A stretch of DNA of 64,000 bases from Marinospirillum alkaliphilum DSM 21637 (GTDB taxonomy: Bacteria > Pseudomonadota > Gammaproteobacteria > Pseudomonadales > Halomonadaceae), in the NCBI RefSeq assembly GCF_900119735.1, contig NZ_FPJW01000009.1, positions 97,550 through 161,549 of the forward strand. The letters are read 5' to 3'. Made by a program: the position numbers and the translations under genes. Positions 10,246-19,476 of the stretch are shown piece after piece. The stretch's first letter is position 1. Every line of letters starts with the position of its first letter. Below the pieces are notes generated by a model. That model was not told the DNA's origin. It did no database searches and saw nothing but the letters and a program-made list of their open reading frames with translations.

Positions 10246-11157
10246 TTATGTACGCACTGCCCGGTTGGCCCAGTAGACGCCAAACACGGTGATGATCATG
10301 CCCACCAGCGCCAGCAGGGTCATGCGTTCATCAAACAATAACCAGGCTTCCAGAGCCGTTAACGGCGGCACCAGGTAAAAATAGCTGGCGGTGCGGGTGG
10401 ATTCACCGGCCCGGATCATCAGCAACAGCAGCAGGATGGCACCCACTGACAACACCAGTACCGACCAGGCCAGCGCCAGAATGAAATCCGGGTGCCATTC
10501 CACGGCGCTCTCATCTTTGATCCAGACCCCAACCAGCATCAGTACAAAACACCCGGCGTATTGAATAAACGAGGCGGCCAACAGGGGCTGGGGGTCACAG
10601 GCGTTTTTCTGGTAGACCGTACCCAGGGTAATGCCCAGCAATGCCAGCAATACCCAGCCCAACCCTGTCCAGGTGATGGTGATGCCTTCCAGGTCCATAC
10701 CGGAGGTCTGTTGCAATACCAGCAACACCCCGGCCAACCCCAGCAACAGGCCCAGCCACTGGCGCAGGCTTAAACGCTGTTGCCACAAGAGGTACACCAG
10801 AAAACCGGTCAGCAGCGGCTGCAGCCCCACCAGCAGGGCGGTGAGTCCTGCCGGAATACCGGCTTCAATGGCAGAAAACACGCCGCCCAGGTAAGCGCCG
10901 TGAATCAGCGCCCCGGCCAGTAACTGCTGCCCCCACAAGCGTGGGCTGCGCGGCAGGGACACCGCAAAGAGTTTTAGCAACAGAGCAAAACACAGCAGAT
11001 TAAAAAACATCCGCCAGGCCAGAAAGGCAAAGGGTTCACTGTAGGGCAGGCCGTATTTGGCACTGATGAATCCGGTGCTCCACAGCAGCACAAATAACCA
11101 GGGTGCCACCCGCACCAACCAGGGAGAAGCAAAAAATTGAAGCAGGGATTGAGTCAT
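10246..11157 (-). CDS. EamA/DMT-superfamily transporter
   Basis: Inner-membrane protein of about 303 aa with ten hydrophobic segments arranged as two five-helix EamA repeats, typical of drug/metabolite transporters. Visible features are LLWSTGFISAKYGLP in helix 1 (the common W(S/G)TGF..(K/R)YG signature) and the matching second half beginning near TWTGLGWVLLALLGITLGTVYQK. The substrate cannot be inferred. I prefer ATG 11155-11157 (MTQSLLQFF) to the TTG 18 bases upstream. It sits between the secretion locus and moeB on the same strand, where pseudomonads often have murI, so this is a local rearrangement or insertion point. Confidence 0.85.
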   Translation of the reverse strand: MTQSLLQFFASPWLVRVAPWLFVLLWSTGFISAKYGLPYSEPFAFLAWRMFFNLLCFALLLKLFAVSLPRSPRLWGQQLLAGALIHGAYLGGVFSAIEAGIPAGLTALLVGLQPLLTGFLVYLLWQQRLSLRQWLGLLLGLAGVLLVLQQTSGMDLEGITITWTGLGWVLLALLGITLGTVYQKNACDPQPLLAASFIQYAGCFVLMLVGVWIKDESAVEWHPDFILALAWSVLVLSVGAILLLLLMIRAGESTRTASYFYLVPPLTALEAWLLFDERMTLLALVGMIITVFGVYWANRAVRT

Positions 11158-11197
11158 GCAGCACCGGATCAGCAAAACAGACCGGCGAGTCTAAACG

Positions 11198-11959
11198 CTA
11201 GTATGAAGAAGAACAACAGCTGCAGGCAGCATCTTTCTGCAGTTTCAGGGTGCGCATTTCAGCTCGCAGTGCATCATAGGTCAAAAGTTTGCCAATCGCC
11301 GGTTCACCACACTGCGCCAGCAGTTTAAGGCTTTCCACGGCCTGCAGGCTACCGATCACCCCTACCAGCGGGGCCAGCACACCGTTTTCCGAGCAGCGCA
11401 GCTCTTCATCCTGAGCCGCCTCGTCATAAATGCAGGCATAACAGGGGCTGTCGGGGCGTCGTGCATCAAACACCGCCAACTGGCCGGAAAAACGTATGGC
11501 GGCACCGGACACCAGCGGTTTTTTCAGTTGCTGACAGGCACGGTTAACGGCAAAACGGGTGGAAAAACGATCTGAGCAGTCACACACCAGATCCACCGCA
11601 GCCACCGCATTCAGCAGCGCTTCACCTTCCAGCTTGCAGGGATGGGTGATGATTTTTGTGGACGGATTGATCTGTTGCAGGCGTTCCCGGGCAGACTCCA
11701 CCTTGAGCTGCCCGATGCTGCTTTGCTGGTGGGCAATCTGACGCTGCAGGTTGGACAGATCCACCTGGTCATGGTCCGCCAGATGCAGTTCACCCACACC
11801 TGCCGCAGCCAGATACAGGGCAACCGGAGAACCCAGCCCGCCCAGTCCGATGATCAGCACCTTGCTGCTTAACAGTCTTTCCTGCCCGGCTACATCCATT
11901 TCCGGCAACAACAGCTGGCGACTGTAGCGCAGCAGATCCTGATCATTCATCAACGTCAT
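11198..11959 (-). CDS. moeB: Molybdopterin-synthase adenylyltransferase / ThiF-family E1-like enzyme
   Basis: A 253-aa HesA/MoeB/ThiF protein that adenylates the C-terminal glycine of a ubiquitin-like sulfur carrier (MoaD for molybdopterin). It shows the nucleotide-binding GLGGLGSPVALYLAAAGVG loop at residues ~38-56, LADHDQVDLSNLQRQ with the conserved Asp/Asn/Arg residues, DCSDRF, and two zinc-binding Cys pairs (CYAC near 171-174 and CSCC near the C-terminus). The extra C-terminal Cys run is slightly unusual. Location next to prmC, prfA and hemA is the usual moeB neighbourhood, which favours MoeB over ThiF. Its ATG overlaps the lrp stop codon as TGATG, so the two are coupled. Confidence 0.88.
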   Translation of the reverse strand: MTLMNDQDLLRYSRQLLLPEMDVAGQERLLSSKVLIIGLGGLGSPVALYLAAAGVGELHLADHDQVDLSNLQRQIAHQQSSIGQLKVESARERLQQINPSTKIITHPCKLEGEALLNAVAAVDLVCDCSDRFSTRFAVNRACQQLKKPLVSGAAIRFSGQLAVFDARRPDSPCYACIYDEAAQDEELRCSENGVLAPLVGVIGSLQAVESLKLLAQCGEPAIGKLLTYDALRAEMRTLKLQKDAACSCCSSSY

Positions 11960-12465
11960 CAGCAGTCCTGTTCAAACTCATGCAATTCAGGCACATAGAG
12001 CGAAGTGTCTTCCTTCACTTCCTCCATCACCACATAACTCTTGGATTCCTTCACACCCGGCAGACTCAGCACCACATCACCCAGCAACTGGCGATAAGCA
12101 CTCATTTCCGGAATGCGGCATTTTAATACGTAATCAAACTGCCCGGATACCAGATGACACTCCTGAATCTGTGGCAGTTTGGCCACGGCTTTGCGGAATT
12201 CATCAAATACGGTCGGAGACTGGGTTTCCAGACTGATTTCCACAAACACCAGCAGATTGGCACGCAGGTATTTGGGGTTCAGGATCGCCTTGTAGCCCTT
12301 GATGATGCCGTTGCGCTCCAGTCGCTTGACACGTTCAAGGCAGGGCGTGGTGGAGAGACCAACCTTGTTGGCCAGATCAACGTAGGAGATGCGGGCGTTT
12401 TCCTGCAGGGCCTGCAGGATTTTCAGGTCAATCTTGTCCAGTGAACGGGACTTGTTGTTTTTCAT
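11959..12465 (-). CDS. lrp: Leucine-responsive regulatory protein (Lrp/AsnC family)
   Basis: A 168-aa transcription regulator. Residues ~8-60 form the winged helix-turn-helix (LDKIDLKILQALQENARIS then LSTTPCLERVKRLERNGII), followed by an effector-binding RAM/AsnC domain with LVFVEISL, IQECHLVSGQFDY and YVVMEEVKE. These stretches match enterobacterial Lrp itself rather than AsnC or BkdR paralogues. The protein has a short acidic tail ending in Cys. ATG 12465 is preceded by AAGG. The gene lies between prmC and moeB and overlaps moeB, an unusual place for lrp. The 129 bases upstream include a possible GATAAT -10 but no convincing -35. Confidence 0.9.
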   Translation of the reverse strand: MKNNKSRSLDKIDLKILQALQENARISYVDLANKVGLSTTPCLERVKRLERNGIIKGYKAILNPKYLRANLLVFVEISLETQSPTVFDEFRKAVAKLPQIQECHLVSGQFDYVLKCRIPEMSAYRQLLGDVVLSLPGVKESKSYVVMEEVKEDTSLYVPELHEFEQDC

Positions 12466-12594
12466 GATGGATGCAGCCTTTTATTATTTTATTCGCATTG
12501 GGCCTGATTCGATGCAGACGATTATCCCGAATCGCTGCTTCGATATGGTTTTTTATCATGTTGAAGTTGGATTTACCACAGGCAAAAAGACTTT

Positions 12595-13443
12595 TTACGC
12601 AGCAGGTCGACGTCCCAGCGTGACCCGGGGCTGACCGGCCAGATCCTGCTGCAGCTGAATGCCCACAAGGCCTGCACGGGAAAAAAGTGCTGCCACCGCT
12701 GCAGCCTGGTCATAACCATGTTCGACCAAAAGATAACCACCGGGGGTCAGCCGCTGCTGAACAGGATTTAACAGAGCACGGTAAGCATCCAGTCCATCCT
12801 GCCCACCAACCAGTGCTGAAGTCGGTTCATAACGCAGATCACCCTGACTCAGGTGCGGATCATCCGGATGGATGTAAGGCGGGTTGCTGACCAACAGATC
12901 ATATTGCCCCGCTGGCACCTGCTGCCACCAGTCGGACTGCCAGACCCGGATATCCAAACCCAGCCGCTGTGCATTGGCCTGCGCCAGCTTCACGGCATCC
13001 GGCTGAAAATCCACGGCATCCACCTGCCAGTCGGGGCGTTCTTTTTTCAGAGCCAGCGCCACTGCACCGGTACCGGTTCCCAGGTCCAGCACCCGTGCTT
13101 GCGGCAGTTCACAGACCTGCAACGCCAGCTCGACCAGGCATTCGGTGTCCGCACGGGGAATCAACGTGGCCGGTGAAACCTGCAGCGGCAAGCCCCAGAA
13201 CTCCCACTGCCCCAGAATCCAGGCCAGCGGCTCACCAGTCAGGCGGCGCTGCAACCCTTCCGCCAGTTGCTGCTGTTGAGTGGCATTCAGCAAAAATTCC
13301 GGGCGGGCATGAAAAAATGCGGTGTTTTTATCCAGCGCCCAGCTCAGTAAACACTGGGCTTCATGGCGCGCGGCTTCCACACTCGCCTGTTGCAAACGGT
13401 TGGTAGCCTGCTGCAACCAGGCAGCCAGGGTGATTTCAGGCAT
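12595..13443 (-). CDS. prmC: Release-factor glutamine N5-methyltransferase PrmC (HemK)
   Basis: A 282-aa SAM-dependent methyltransferase that modifies the glutamine of the GGQ motif in release factors RF1 and RF2. Residues 1-85 form the helical N-terminal domain. The Rossmann part carries the SAM loop [15 protein letters not shown] near 118-132 and the catalytic NPPY motif at 187-190. The start is taken at ATG 13441-13443 ([12 protein letters not shown]), where the family normally begins; the frame extends 28 codons further inside prfA without family similarity. The start overlaps the prfA stop by eight bases (ATGCCTGA), so enzyme and substrate genes are coupled. Confidence 0.95.
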   Translation of the reverse strand: MPEITLAAWLQQATNRLQQASVEAARHEAQCLLSWALDKNTAFFHARPEFLLNATQQQQLAEGLQRRLTGEPLAWILGQWEFWGLPLQVSPATLIPRADTECLVELALQVCELPQARVLDLGTGTGAVALALKKERPDWQVDAVDFQPDAVKLAQANAQRLGLDIRVWQSDWWQQVPAGQYDLLVSNPPYIHPDDPHLSQGDLRYEPTSALVGGQDGLDAYRALLNPVQQRLTPGGYLLVEHGYDQAAAVAALFSRAGLVGIQLQQDLAGQPRVTLGRRPAA

Positions 13444-14521
13444 CACCCAACCGCGCCAGCAGTTCGGTCTGCTGTTCCTGTGCCAGTGCTGAAACCACCT
13501 CTTCCAGATCACCGGTGATGATTTCATCCAGCTTGTAGAGGGTCAGGTTGATGCGATGATCGGTGACCCGTCCCTGCGGAAAATTGTAGGTGCGGATGCG
13601 TTCGGAACGGTCACCGCTGCCGACCAGCAGACGCCGGGCATCCGACTGGCTTTTGTGTGCAGCATCTTCGATCTGTTGTTTCAGACGACTGGCCAGCAGC
13701 GCCATGGCTTTGGCGCGGTTCTTGTGTTGTGAACGCTCTTCCTGACACTCCACCACCAGCCCGCTGGGCAGGTGAGTGATGCGAATCGCCGAGTCGGTGG
13801 TGTTGACGTGCTGTCCACCGGCACCGGAAGAACGAAAGGTATCCACTTTCAGGTCAGCAGGATTGATGTCCACCTCACCCACCTCATCCGCTTCCGGCAT
13901 CACTGCCACGGTACAGGCCGAAGTGTGAATGCGCCCCTGGGATTCGGTGGCAGGCACCCGCTGTACCCGGTGGGCACCGGACTCAAATTTCAGGTGGGAA
14001 TAAACATCGCGGCCACTGATGCGGGAAATGATCTCCTTGTAGCCCCCCATTTCCCCGTGACTGGCACTCAGCACTTCCACCTGCCAGCCCTTGCTTTCCG
14101 CATAACGGCTGTACATGCGAAACAGGTCACCGGCAAACAGTGCCGCTTCATCACCACCGGTTCCGGCGCGCACTTCCAGATAAATGTTGCGACTGTCGTT
14201 GGGATCACGCGGTAACAGCAGGCGTTGCAGTTCCAGTTCCAGCGGCTCTAACTGCGCTTTCAGACTGACCAGCTCTTCCCGCGCCATTTCGCGCATGTCC
14301 GGATCTTCATCAGCGGCCATCAGCTCTGCGGCCTGCAGATCATCCTGAACCTGACGATACTGCTGCCAGCCTTGCACCACAGGCTCCAGCTCGGCATATT
14401 CGCGTGAATAGTTACGAAAACGCTCCTGACTGGACAGGGTTTCAGGGTCAGACAAGAGTGCCGACAGCTCTTCAAACCGGTCAGCAAGCTGTTCCAGCCT
14501 GGATTGAATCGAGGGTTTCAT
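13436..14521 (-). CDS. prfA: Peptide chain release factor 1
   Basis: A 361-aa class I release factor that reads UAA and UAG. Residues 1-100 are the helical domain 1. The codon-recognition PAT tripeptide is in [15 protein letters not shown], which identifies RF1, since RF2 has SPF. The GGQ motif that triggers peptidyl-tRNA hydrolysis is at 235-237. The start ATG 14519-14521 ([16 protein letters not shown]) gives the normal family length; the longer frame reading into hemA is not needed. It lies 16 bases after hemA and overlaps prmC, giving the widespread hemA-prfA-prmC arrangement. Confidence 0.97.
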   Translation of the reverse strand: MKPSIQSRLEQLADRFEELSALLSDPETLSSQERFRNYSREYAELEPVVQGWQQYRQVQDDLQAAELMAADEDPDMREMAREELVSLKAQLEPLELELQRLLLPRDPNDSRNIYLEVRAGTGGDEAALFAGDLFRMYSRYAESKGWQVEVLSASHGEMGGYKEIISRISGRDVYSHLKFESGAHRVQRVPATESQGRIHTSACTVAVMPEADEVGEVDINPADLKVDTFRSSGAGGQHVNTTDSAIRITHLPSGLVVECQEERSQHKNRAKAMALLASRLKQQIEDAAHKSQSDARRLLVGSGDRSERIRTYNFPQGRVTDHRINLTLYKLDEIITGDLEEVVSALAQEQQTELLARLGDA

Positions 14522-14537
14522 CGGGTTGCAGCAGCCT

Positions 14538-15833
14538 TCAGGAAGGATCAGAGTTTTGTTTTTCGGGGTGAGACTCACCGCCACCATCCAGATTCAACAG
14601 CTGAACAGCAGCATCCAGCAGATCGGTACGATTTTCTGCCGAGGCCTGGCGGATTTTTAATGTCGGATGATGCAACCACTTGTTGGTCAGGCTACGACAA
14701 AGCTTCTGCATCACTTCACGCGGGTCCTGCCCCTGGTCCAGTTGGCTCATCGCCAGCAGCATTTCGGCATCTGCCAGTTGCTGGGCGTGATGGCGGAAAT
14801 CACGGATCATGCGACCGGCATCACGCACCCGCAGGTTACGCAGAAACTCCTGCACACTGGTGGTGATCAAAGCTTCGGCCTGCTCGGCAGCCTCGCGCCG
14901 GGCAGCCATGTTTTCTTCAATGACTTCCTGCAGGTCATCCACCGTGAACAGGAAGATGTCATCCAGATCACCCACCTGGGGTTCAATGTCACGCGGGACA
15001 GCAATATCCACCATGAAAATGGGTTTGTGGCGGCGCACTTTCAAAGCACGTTCCACCATGCCCTTGCCAAGAATCGGCAGGGGGGCAGCGGTGGAGCTGA
15101 TCACGATGTCCGCTTTTTCCAGCTGATGGGGAATTTCGTTCAGAGCCACTGCTGTGCCCTGCATTTCATCAGCCAGTGCCTGAGCACGTTCCACCGTGCG
15201 GTTGGCTATCACCATCTTCTGCACACCGGCATTTTTCAGATGGCGGGCCACCAGTTCAATGGTTTCACCGGCACCGATCAACAGTGCCTGGCTGGTTTTC
15301 AAATCGGCAAAAATTCGTTGCGCAAGACTGACTGCGGCATAGGCCACTGAAACCGGATTGGCACCAATGGCTGTTTCGGTACGCACCCGTTTGGCGGTGG
15401 CAAACACCTGCTGGAACAGCTGCTCCAGGCCCGAACCCAGCAGGTTTTCTTTTTTGGCGGCGTCATAGGCATCTTTGATCTGCCCGAGAATCTGCGGTTC
15501 ACCCAGAATCATCGAATCCAGACCACTGGCCACTCGCATGATGTGAGCAATGGCCGCCTGATCTTCGTGGATGTAACTGTAACGAGCGACATCTTCCAAC
15601 GGCAGACGATGAAATTCACTCAGCCAGCTGAGCAGCGGACGAGCGTCGCCGGCTTCCACCAGAGTGTAGATTTCGGTGCGATTACAGGTGGATAGGATGG
15701 CGGCTTCTTTGATACTCTCATGGTTTCTCAGTTGCAGGCTGGCAGCCTCCAATTGAGCTGGAGTAAAGGCCACCCGTTCGCGCATCGCAACCGGTGCCGT
15801 CTTGTGGTTAATGCCGAGAGCTAAAAAACGCAT
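14538..15833 (-). CDS. hemA: Glutamyl-tRNA reductase
   Basis: A 431-aa NADPH-dependent enzyme that reduces glutamyl-tRNA(Glu) to glutamate-1-semialdehyde, the first step of C5-pathway tetrapyrrole synthesis. The start at ATG 15831-15833 gives [15 protein letters not shown], the invariant family opening, and places the catalytic cysteine at residue 50 in [11 protein letters not shown]. The NADPH-binding domain has [16 protein letters not shown] and [11 protein letters not shown], and the C-terminal dimerisation helix is complete. It is the first gene of the leftward hemA-prfA-prmC-lrp-moeB run and is divergent from the TPR lipoprotein gene. Confidence 0.97.
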   Translation of the reverse strand: MRFLALGINHKTAPVAMRERVAFTPAQLEAASLQLRNHESIKEAAILSTCNRTEIYTLVEAGDARPLLSWLSEFHRLPLEDVARYSYIHEDQAAIAHIMRVASGLDSMILGEPQILGQIKDAYDAAKKENLLGSGLEQLFQQVFATAKRVRTETAIGANPVSVAYAAVSLAQRIFADLKTSQALLIGAGETIELVARHLKNAGVQKMVIANRTVERAQALADEMQGTAVALNEIPHQLEKADIVISSTAAPLPILGKGMVERALKVRRHKPIFMVDIAVPRDIEPQVGDLDDIFLFTVDDLQEVIEENMAARREAAEQAEALITTSVQEFLRNLRVRDAGRMIRDFRHHAQQLADAEMLLAMSQLDQGQDPREVMQKLCRSLTNKWLHHPTLKIRQASAENRTDLLDAAVQLLNLDGGGESHPEKQNSDPS

Positions 15834-16003
15834 TGGCTGTACTGCTGGCACCGTCAAACGTCACTCCAGGAATTCATTCCGCCCTCAGGGATCGGGGAAA
15901 CAAAAAATCGCCCAGTCAGAACAACTGCTTACAGAAAACACCGGGCGACAGATCACAGGCAGGCTATGATAGCACATATAAAAAGTACAGGTATGTCCGA
16001 ATA
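15834..16003. promoter_or_regulatory. Divergent intergenic region between hemA and the lolB operon
   Basis: A 170-base region that must hold promoters for hemA (leftward) and the TPR-lolB-ispE genes (rightward). The clearest element is a TATGAT hexamer at 15965-15970, 34 bases before the rightward start. No good -35 is placed 16-18 bases upstream of it. Two GGGCGA/TCGCCC-type inverted segments, near 15908 and 15943, could form a stem. Nothing stronger is visible for hemA. Confidence 0.35.
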
Positions 16004-17800
16004 ATGCAAAGCCTTCGCCCGCTCCAGTGGTTGTACCGGCCATTTATGGCCCTGCCACTGACACTGCTATTAATCGCCTGCAGCACCACCCCTGAACCTC
16101 GTCCGGCTGAAACGGCATTACCACCCCTGCCGATTGCCTTGGGCGCTCGTATGCAGCAAATTCATCCAACGGATAGCGTTTTACCTGAAGTCGAAGGTTT
16201 AAATGCTTACCTGGTCTTTCACTTGCTGGCAGCAGAACTGGCGGGACAACGCAGTGATCTGGGTTTTGCGCTGGATATCTACCTTGCGCTGACACTGGAA
16301 ACCCAACACCCGTTAATTGCCGAACGCGCCACCTGGATTGCCCAGTTTGCCCAGCAGCCTCAGGCAGCGCTGGATGCAGCCATCATCTGGGCAACCGGCT
16401 CACCGGATAACCCGGATGCCCAGCGCACTGCTGCAGGATTATTGTTGCAACAGGAACAATACCTGGATGCCTTTGAGCACCTGCTGCGTTATGAACGCCT
16501 GAGTAGCGAAAGCAATTACACCCTGCTGGCCGGACACCTGGTTGAAAGCAACAACCCCGTCATCAGTGATCTCTACCAGCTGATGCTGGCAGAAAGCAAT
16601 CAACGCGAAATTCCCTCCAGCGACCTGCAGCTGGCACTGGCACTGCTGAGCGAGGAGCTGGGTGATGCCCAGTCTACCCAGCACCACTTGCAGCAGGCAC
16701 TTGAACTCGAGCCCGGGAATGTGCGGGCACTGCAACTGCAAGCCCGTCTGTTGCGAGAAGCAGGAGATAGCCAGGGCGCAGAAAAGATCTTGCGTACCGC
16801 CATCAACAACAACCCGGAAGAAGTTCGTCTGTGGCTGGAGCTGGCTCGCACCCAATTAAAAGCCGGGCAACTGACAGCAGCTGAACAGACCTTTGATCAC
16901 ATCATCAGCCTGCAGCCCGACAATCCACAAATTCGCCTGGCACTCGCCCGCATCCAGATTGAAACCGGACAATACACCGCCGCCCGCGCCACCCTGGAAC
17001 AACTGACAGACCACCCGCTGCTATCCGATCAGGTCTGGCTGCATCTGGGACAACTGGCAGAAAGGGATAATGAGCCAGACGTGGCACTGGACCACTATGC
17101 CCAGGTCACAGCAGGGCAACCCCTGCTGGATGCCACCCGCGCCAGTGTGCGCTTATTGCTGGATCGTAATCAGTGGATGAGTGCCCTGGCACTGCTGGAT
17201 AAACGCCGACAACAAGCACCGGAACTCAATATCCAGTTAACACTGCTAGGTGAACAACTGTTGCGCCAGCAGGGTGATTACCGATCTGCGCTGGATTGGA
17301 TTGATGGCGGTCGCGCCCTGTTACCAGAGTACCAGGATTCACCTCAACTGCTTTATTCACGCGCCATGCTGAACTACCAGATGAATGATCTGGCAGAAAT
17401 GGAAATTGACCTGCGCCTGCTGCTGGAAATAGAACCCAACAGTGCCATGGCCCTTAATGCACTGGGTTACACGCTGGTGGATCGTACTGACCGGATTAAT
17501 GAAGGGCTGCTGCTGATCCAGAAAGCCCACGCCCTGGACAGTGAAGCACCGGAGATCCTGGACTCACTGGGCTGGGCACTGTTCCGACTGGGCCGCCACG
17601 AAGAAGCTAGGGAATACCTGGAAGAAGCCTATGCACGCCTGCCAGATGAAGAAATTGCCGCTCACCTGGCAGAAACCCTCTGGGAACTGGGCCATCGTGA
17701 TGAGGCCCTGCAACTGCTGGGCAGACACTTGCAAAGTGATCAGCCGACACCCAATATCAACCGCCTGCTGGAACGAAGACCGGATATTCGCCCCAAATGA
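16004..17800 (+). CDS. TPR-repeat outer-membrane lipoprotein
   Basis: A 598-aa lipoprotein made of tetratricopeptide repeats. ATG 16004 gives a signal peptide with a lipobox LIAC (Cys26); the frame is open further upstream but only this start gives a signal. TPR units are visible from about residue 55 to the end, clearest at ALELEPGNVRALQLQARLL, LWLELARTQLKAGQLTAAEQ and SAMALNALGYTLVDR through EEAREYLEEAY. A protein of this architecture stands between hemA and lolB in pseudomonads, where it is of unproven function. It overlaps lolB by four bases (ATGA), so it is probably cotranslated with the lipoprotein-localisation factor and may act in outer-membrane lipoprotein handling; that role is inference from position. 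Confidence 0.88.
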   Translation: MQSLRPLQWLYRPFMALPLTLLLIACSTTPEPRPAETALPPLPIALGARMQQIHPTDSVLPEVEGLNAYLVFHLLAAELAGQRSDLGFALDIYLALTLETQHPLIAERATWIAQFAQQPQAALDAAIIWATGSPDNPDAQRTAAGLLLQQEQYLDAFEHLLRYERLSSESNYTLLAGHLVESNNPVISDLYQLMLAESNQREIPSSDLQLALALLSEELGDAQSTQHHLQQALELEPGNVRALQLQARLLREAGDSQGAEKILRTAINNNPEEVRLWLELARTQLKAGQLTAAEQTFDHIISLQPDNPQIRLALARIQIETGQYTAARATLEQLTDHPLLSDQVWLHLGQLAERDNEPDVALDHYAQVTAGQPLLDATRASVRLLLDRNQWMSALALLDKRRQQAPELNIQLTLLGEQLLRQQGDYRSALDWIDGGRALLPEYQDSPQLLYSRAMLNYQMNDLAEMEIDLRLLLEIEPNSAMALNALGYTLVDRTDRINEGLLLIQKAHALDSEAPEILDSLGWALFRLGRHEEAREYLEEAYARLPDEEIAAHLAETLWELGHRDEALQLLGRHLQSDQPTPNINRLLERRPDIRPK

Positions 17801-18390
17801 AATTAAAGATGCCAGCCGCCAGCCGCCTTTTACCTGTTTTCCTCCTGAGCCTGCTGCTGGGGCTCAGCGGTTGTGCCAGCAAATCCCTCATTATTCCTGA
17901 TAACACTTCACTGGAACCCAATGCAGAACTCTGGCACTGGCGGGCCCAGGGCCGCATTGCCGTGAATGACGGACGCGGCAGTCATTCAGCCAGCCTTGAC
18001 TGGCAACAGCAGGGTTACCACTACCAGCTGCAAATCCTCGGCCCACTCGGTCAGGGCAGCGCCCGCCTGGAAGGCCAGCCTTTCCTGGTGTCTCTGGTCA
18101 CCTCTGACGGTCAACTGCTGCAGGCAGCCAGCCCGGAACAACTGATGCAACAAGGCCTGGGCTGGAGCTTCCCCTTATCCAACCTGATTTACTGGATGCG
18201 GGGCCTGCCTGCTCCCGGCCAGGTGCTGGTGCTGGATGACCAACGCATCCAGCAAAATGGCTGGCAAATTGAATGGCGGCGCTTCAGCGAAGTGGATGGT
18301 TATCAGCTGCCTTCACTGCTGATTGCTGAAAACGGCAACATGCAACTGCGCCTTTCTGTCAGCGCCTGGCAGCTGCTGCCGGAGCAGTGA
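17797..18390 (+). CDS. lolB: Outer-membrane lipoprotein receptor LolB
   Basis: A 197-aa lipoprotein that accepts lipoproteins from periplasmic LolA and inserts them into the outer membrane. It has a signal peptide with lipobox LSGC (Cys26). The mature part follows the LolB fold, with WHWRAQGRIAVNDGRGSHSA at the start, LQILGPLGQGSARLEG in the middle, and LSNLIYWMRGLPAP, the family signature near residue 130. The start ATG overlaps the upstream stop (ATGA) and ispE follows after three bases, so TPR-lolB-ispE form one translational unit. Confidence 0.94.
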   Translation: MKLKMPAASRLLPVFLLSLLLGLSGCASKSLIIPDNTSLEPNAELWHWRAQGRIAVNDGRGSHSASLDWQQQGYHYQLQILGPLGQGSARLEGQPFLVSLVTSDGQLLQAASPEQLMQQGLGWSFPLSNLIYWMRGLPAPGQVLVLDDQRIQQNGWQIEWRRFSEVDGYQLPSLLIAENGNMQLRLSVSAWQLLPEQ

Positions 18391-18393
18391 TTC

Positions 18394-19281
18394 ATGCATG
18401 ACTCTCTGACCCTGCCGGCACCGGCCAAGATCAATCGACTGCTGCACATCACCGGGCGTCGCCCGGATGGTTATCACAGGCTGCAAACCCTGTTTCAGTT
18501 TCTTGAGCTTGCAGACCAACTTCGTTTCACCCCGAATGACCAGGGGCTGATAGCTCTGGAAACCGCGCTGCCCGGTGTTCCTGATGAAGATAATCTGGTT
18601 TTGAAAGCCGCCCGGTTACTGGCCCCTTTGCGTGCCAACAGCCAACTGGGCTGCACCATTCAACTGCAGAAAAACCTGCCGATGGGTGGTGGTCTGGGTG
18701 CGGGCAGCTCCGATGCCGCCACCACCCTGCTGGCCTTGAACCACCTGTGGCAACTCAACCTGCCCCGCGAACAATTGATCCACCTGGCACTGACACTGGG
18801 CGCCGATGTGCCGGTGTTTATTTTTGGTGAATCCGCCTGGGCGGAAGGTGTCGGAGAAGAGCTCAGCCACTGCCCTCTGGATGAAGGCACCTTATTACTG
18901 ATCCATCCTGGTTGTCACTGCAACACTGGCCAGTTATTCAGTCATGCTGACCTGCCCCGCAACACACCCGCAATCACTGCAACCCAGGCCCTGGCCCAAC
19001 TGGGCAGCAATGACTTCGAAGCCCTGGTGCGACAACTTTACCCACCCGTCCAGGCCGTTTTTGACTGGCTTAAAGCAGCTGACTGCCCAGCCTTTCTGAC
19101 CGGCAGTGGTGCCTGCATCTACACCCTGATGCCCGATCCACACAGTGCTGAAGCCCTGTTACAACAACTTCCCTCACAGCTGGCGGGTAGCCCCATACGC
19201 GGCTGGCTGACACAGCGCTGCAATCTTTCACCCGCTCACCGGGCGCTGCAGGTGCAGATCAATTCAAAGGTTCACATTTAA
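18394..19281 (+). CDS. ispE: 4-diphosphocytidyl-2-C-methyl-D-erythritol kinase
   Basis: A 295-aa GHMP-family kinase of the MEP isoprenoid pathway, phosphorylating CDP-ME at the 2-hydroxyl. Substrate residues lie in the N-terminal PAPAKINRLLHITGRRPDGYH. The ATP loop is PMGGGLGAGSSDAATTLLALN near residues 93-113, and the C-terminal motif FLTGSGACIY is present. Length is typical. The -35 box of the tRNA-Gln promoter overlaps its last codons. Confidence 0.96.
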   Translation: MHDSLTLPAPAKINRLLHITGRRPDGYHRLQTLFQFLELADQLRFTPNDQGLIALETALPGVPDEDNLVLKAARLLAPLRANSQLGCTIQLQKNLPMGGGLGAGSSDAATTLLALNHLWQLNLPREQLIHLALTLGADVPVFIFGESAWAEGVGEELSHCPLDEGTLLLIHPGCHCNTGQLFSHADLPRNTPAITATQALAQLGSNDFEALVRQLYPPVQAVFDWLKAADCPAFLTGSGACIYTLMPDPHSAEALLQQLPSQLAGSPIRGWLTQRCNLSPAHRALQVQINSKVHI

Positions 19282-19299
19282 AACGCCCTCCGTTATAAT
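19271..19299 (+). promoter_or_regulatory. Sigma-70 promoter for tRNA-Gln
   Basis: TTCACA at 19271-19276 (5 of 6 to TTGACA), 17-base spacer, perfect TATAAT at 19294-19299. The next bases are a GC-rich CCCCGCCCG discriminator, typical of stringently controlled stable-RNA promoters. The tRNA begins 16 bases after the -10. Confidence 0.82.
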
Positions 19300-19315
19300 C
19301 CCCGCCCGTCAAGTT

Positions 19316-19390
19316 TGGGGTGTCGCCAAGCGGTAAGGCAGCTGGTTTTGGTCCAGCCATTCGGGGGTTCGAGTCCTCCCACCCCAGCCA
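19316..19390 (+). tRNA. tRNA-Gln (UUG)
   Basis: A 75-base tRNA including an encoded CCA end. The acceptor stem TGGGGTG pairs with CACCCCA. The anticodon stem GCTGG/CCAGC encloses loop TTTTGGT with anticodon TTG. The T arm GGGGGTTCGAGTCCTCCC is present and discriminator base G precedes CCA. Its position between ispE and prs is the same as in pseudomonads. Confidence 0.97.
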
Positions 19391-19476
19391 CTTGATTTTG
19401 TTATTTGCAATACTTGTCTTTCAGGGCCGCACTAGCTGCCCATCCTCCGTCAGGCCTCTGTAACCAAGGTGAATTC

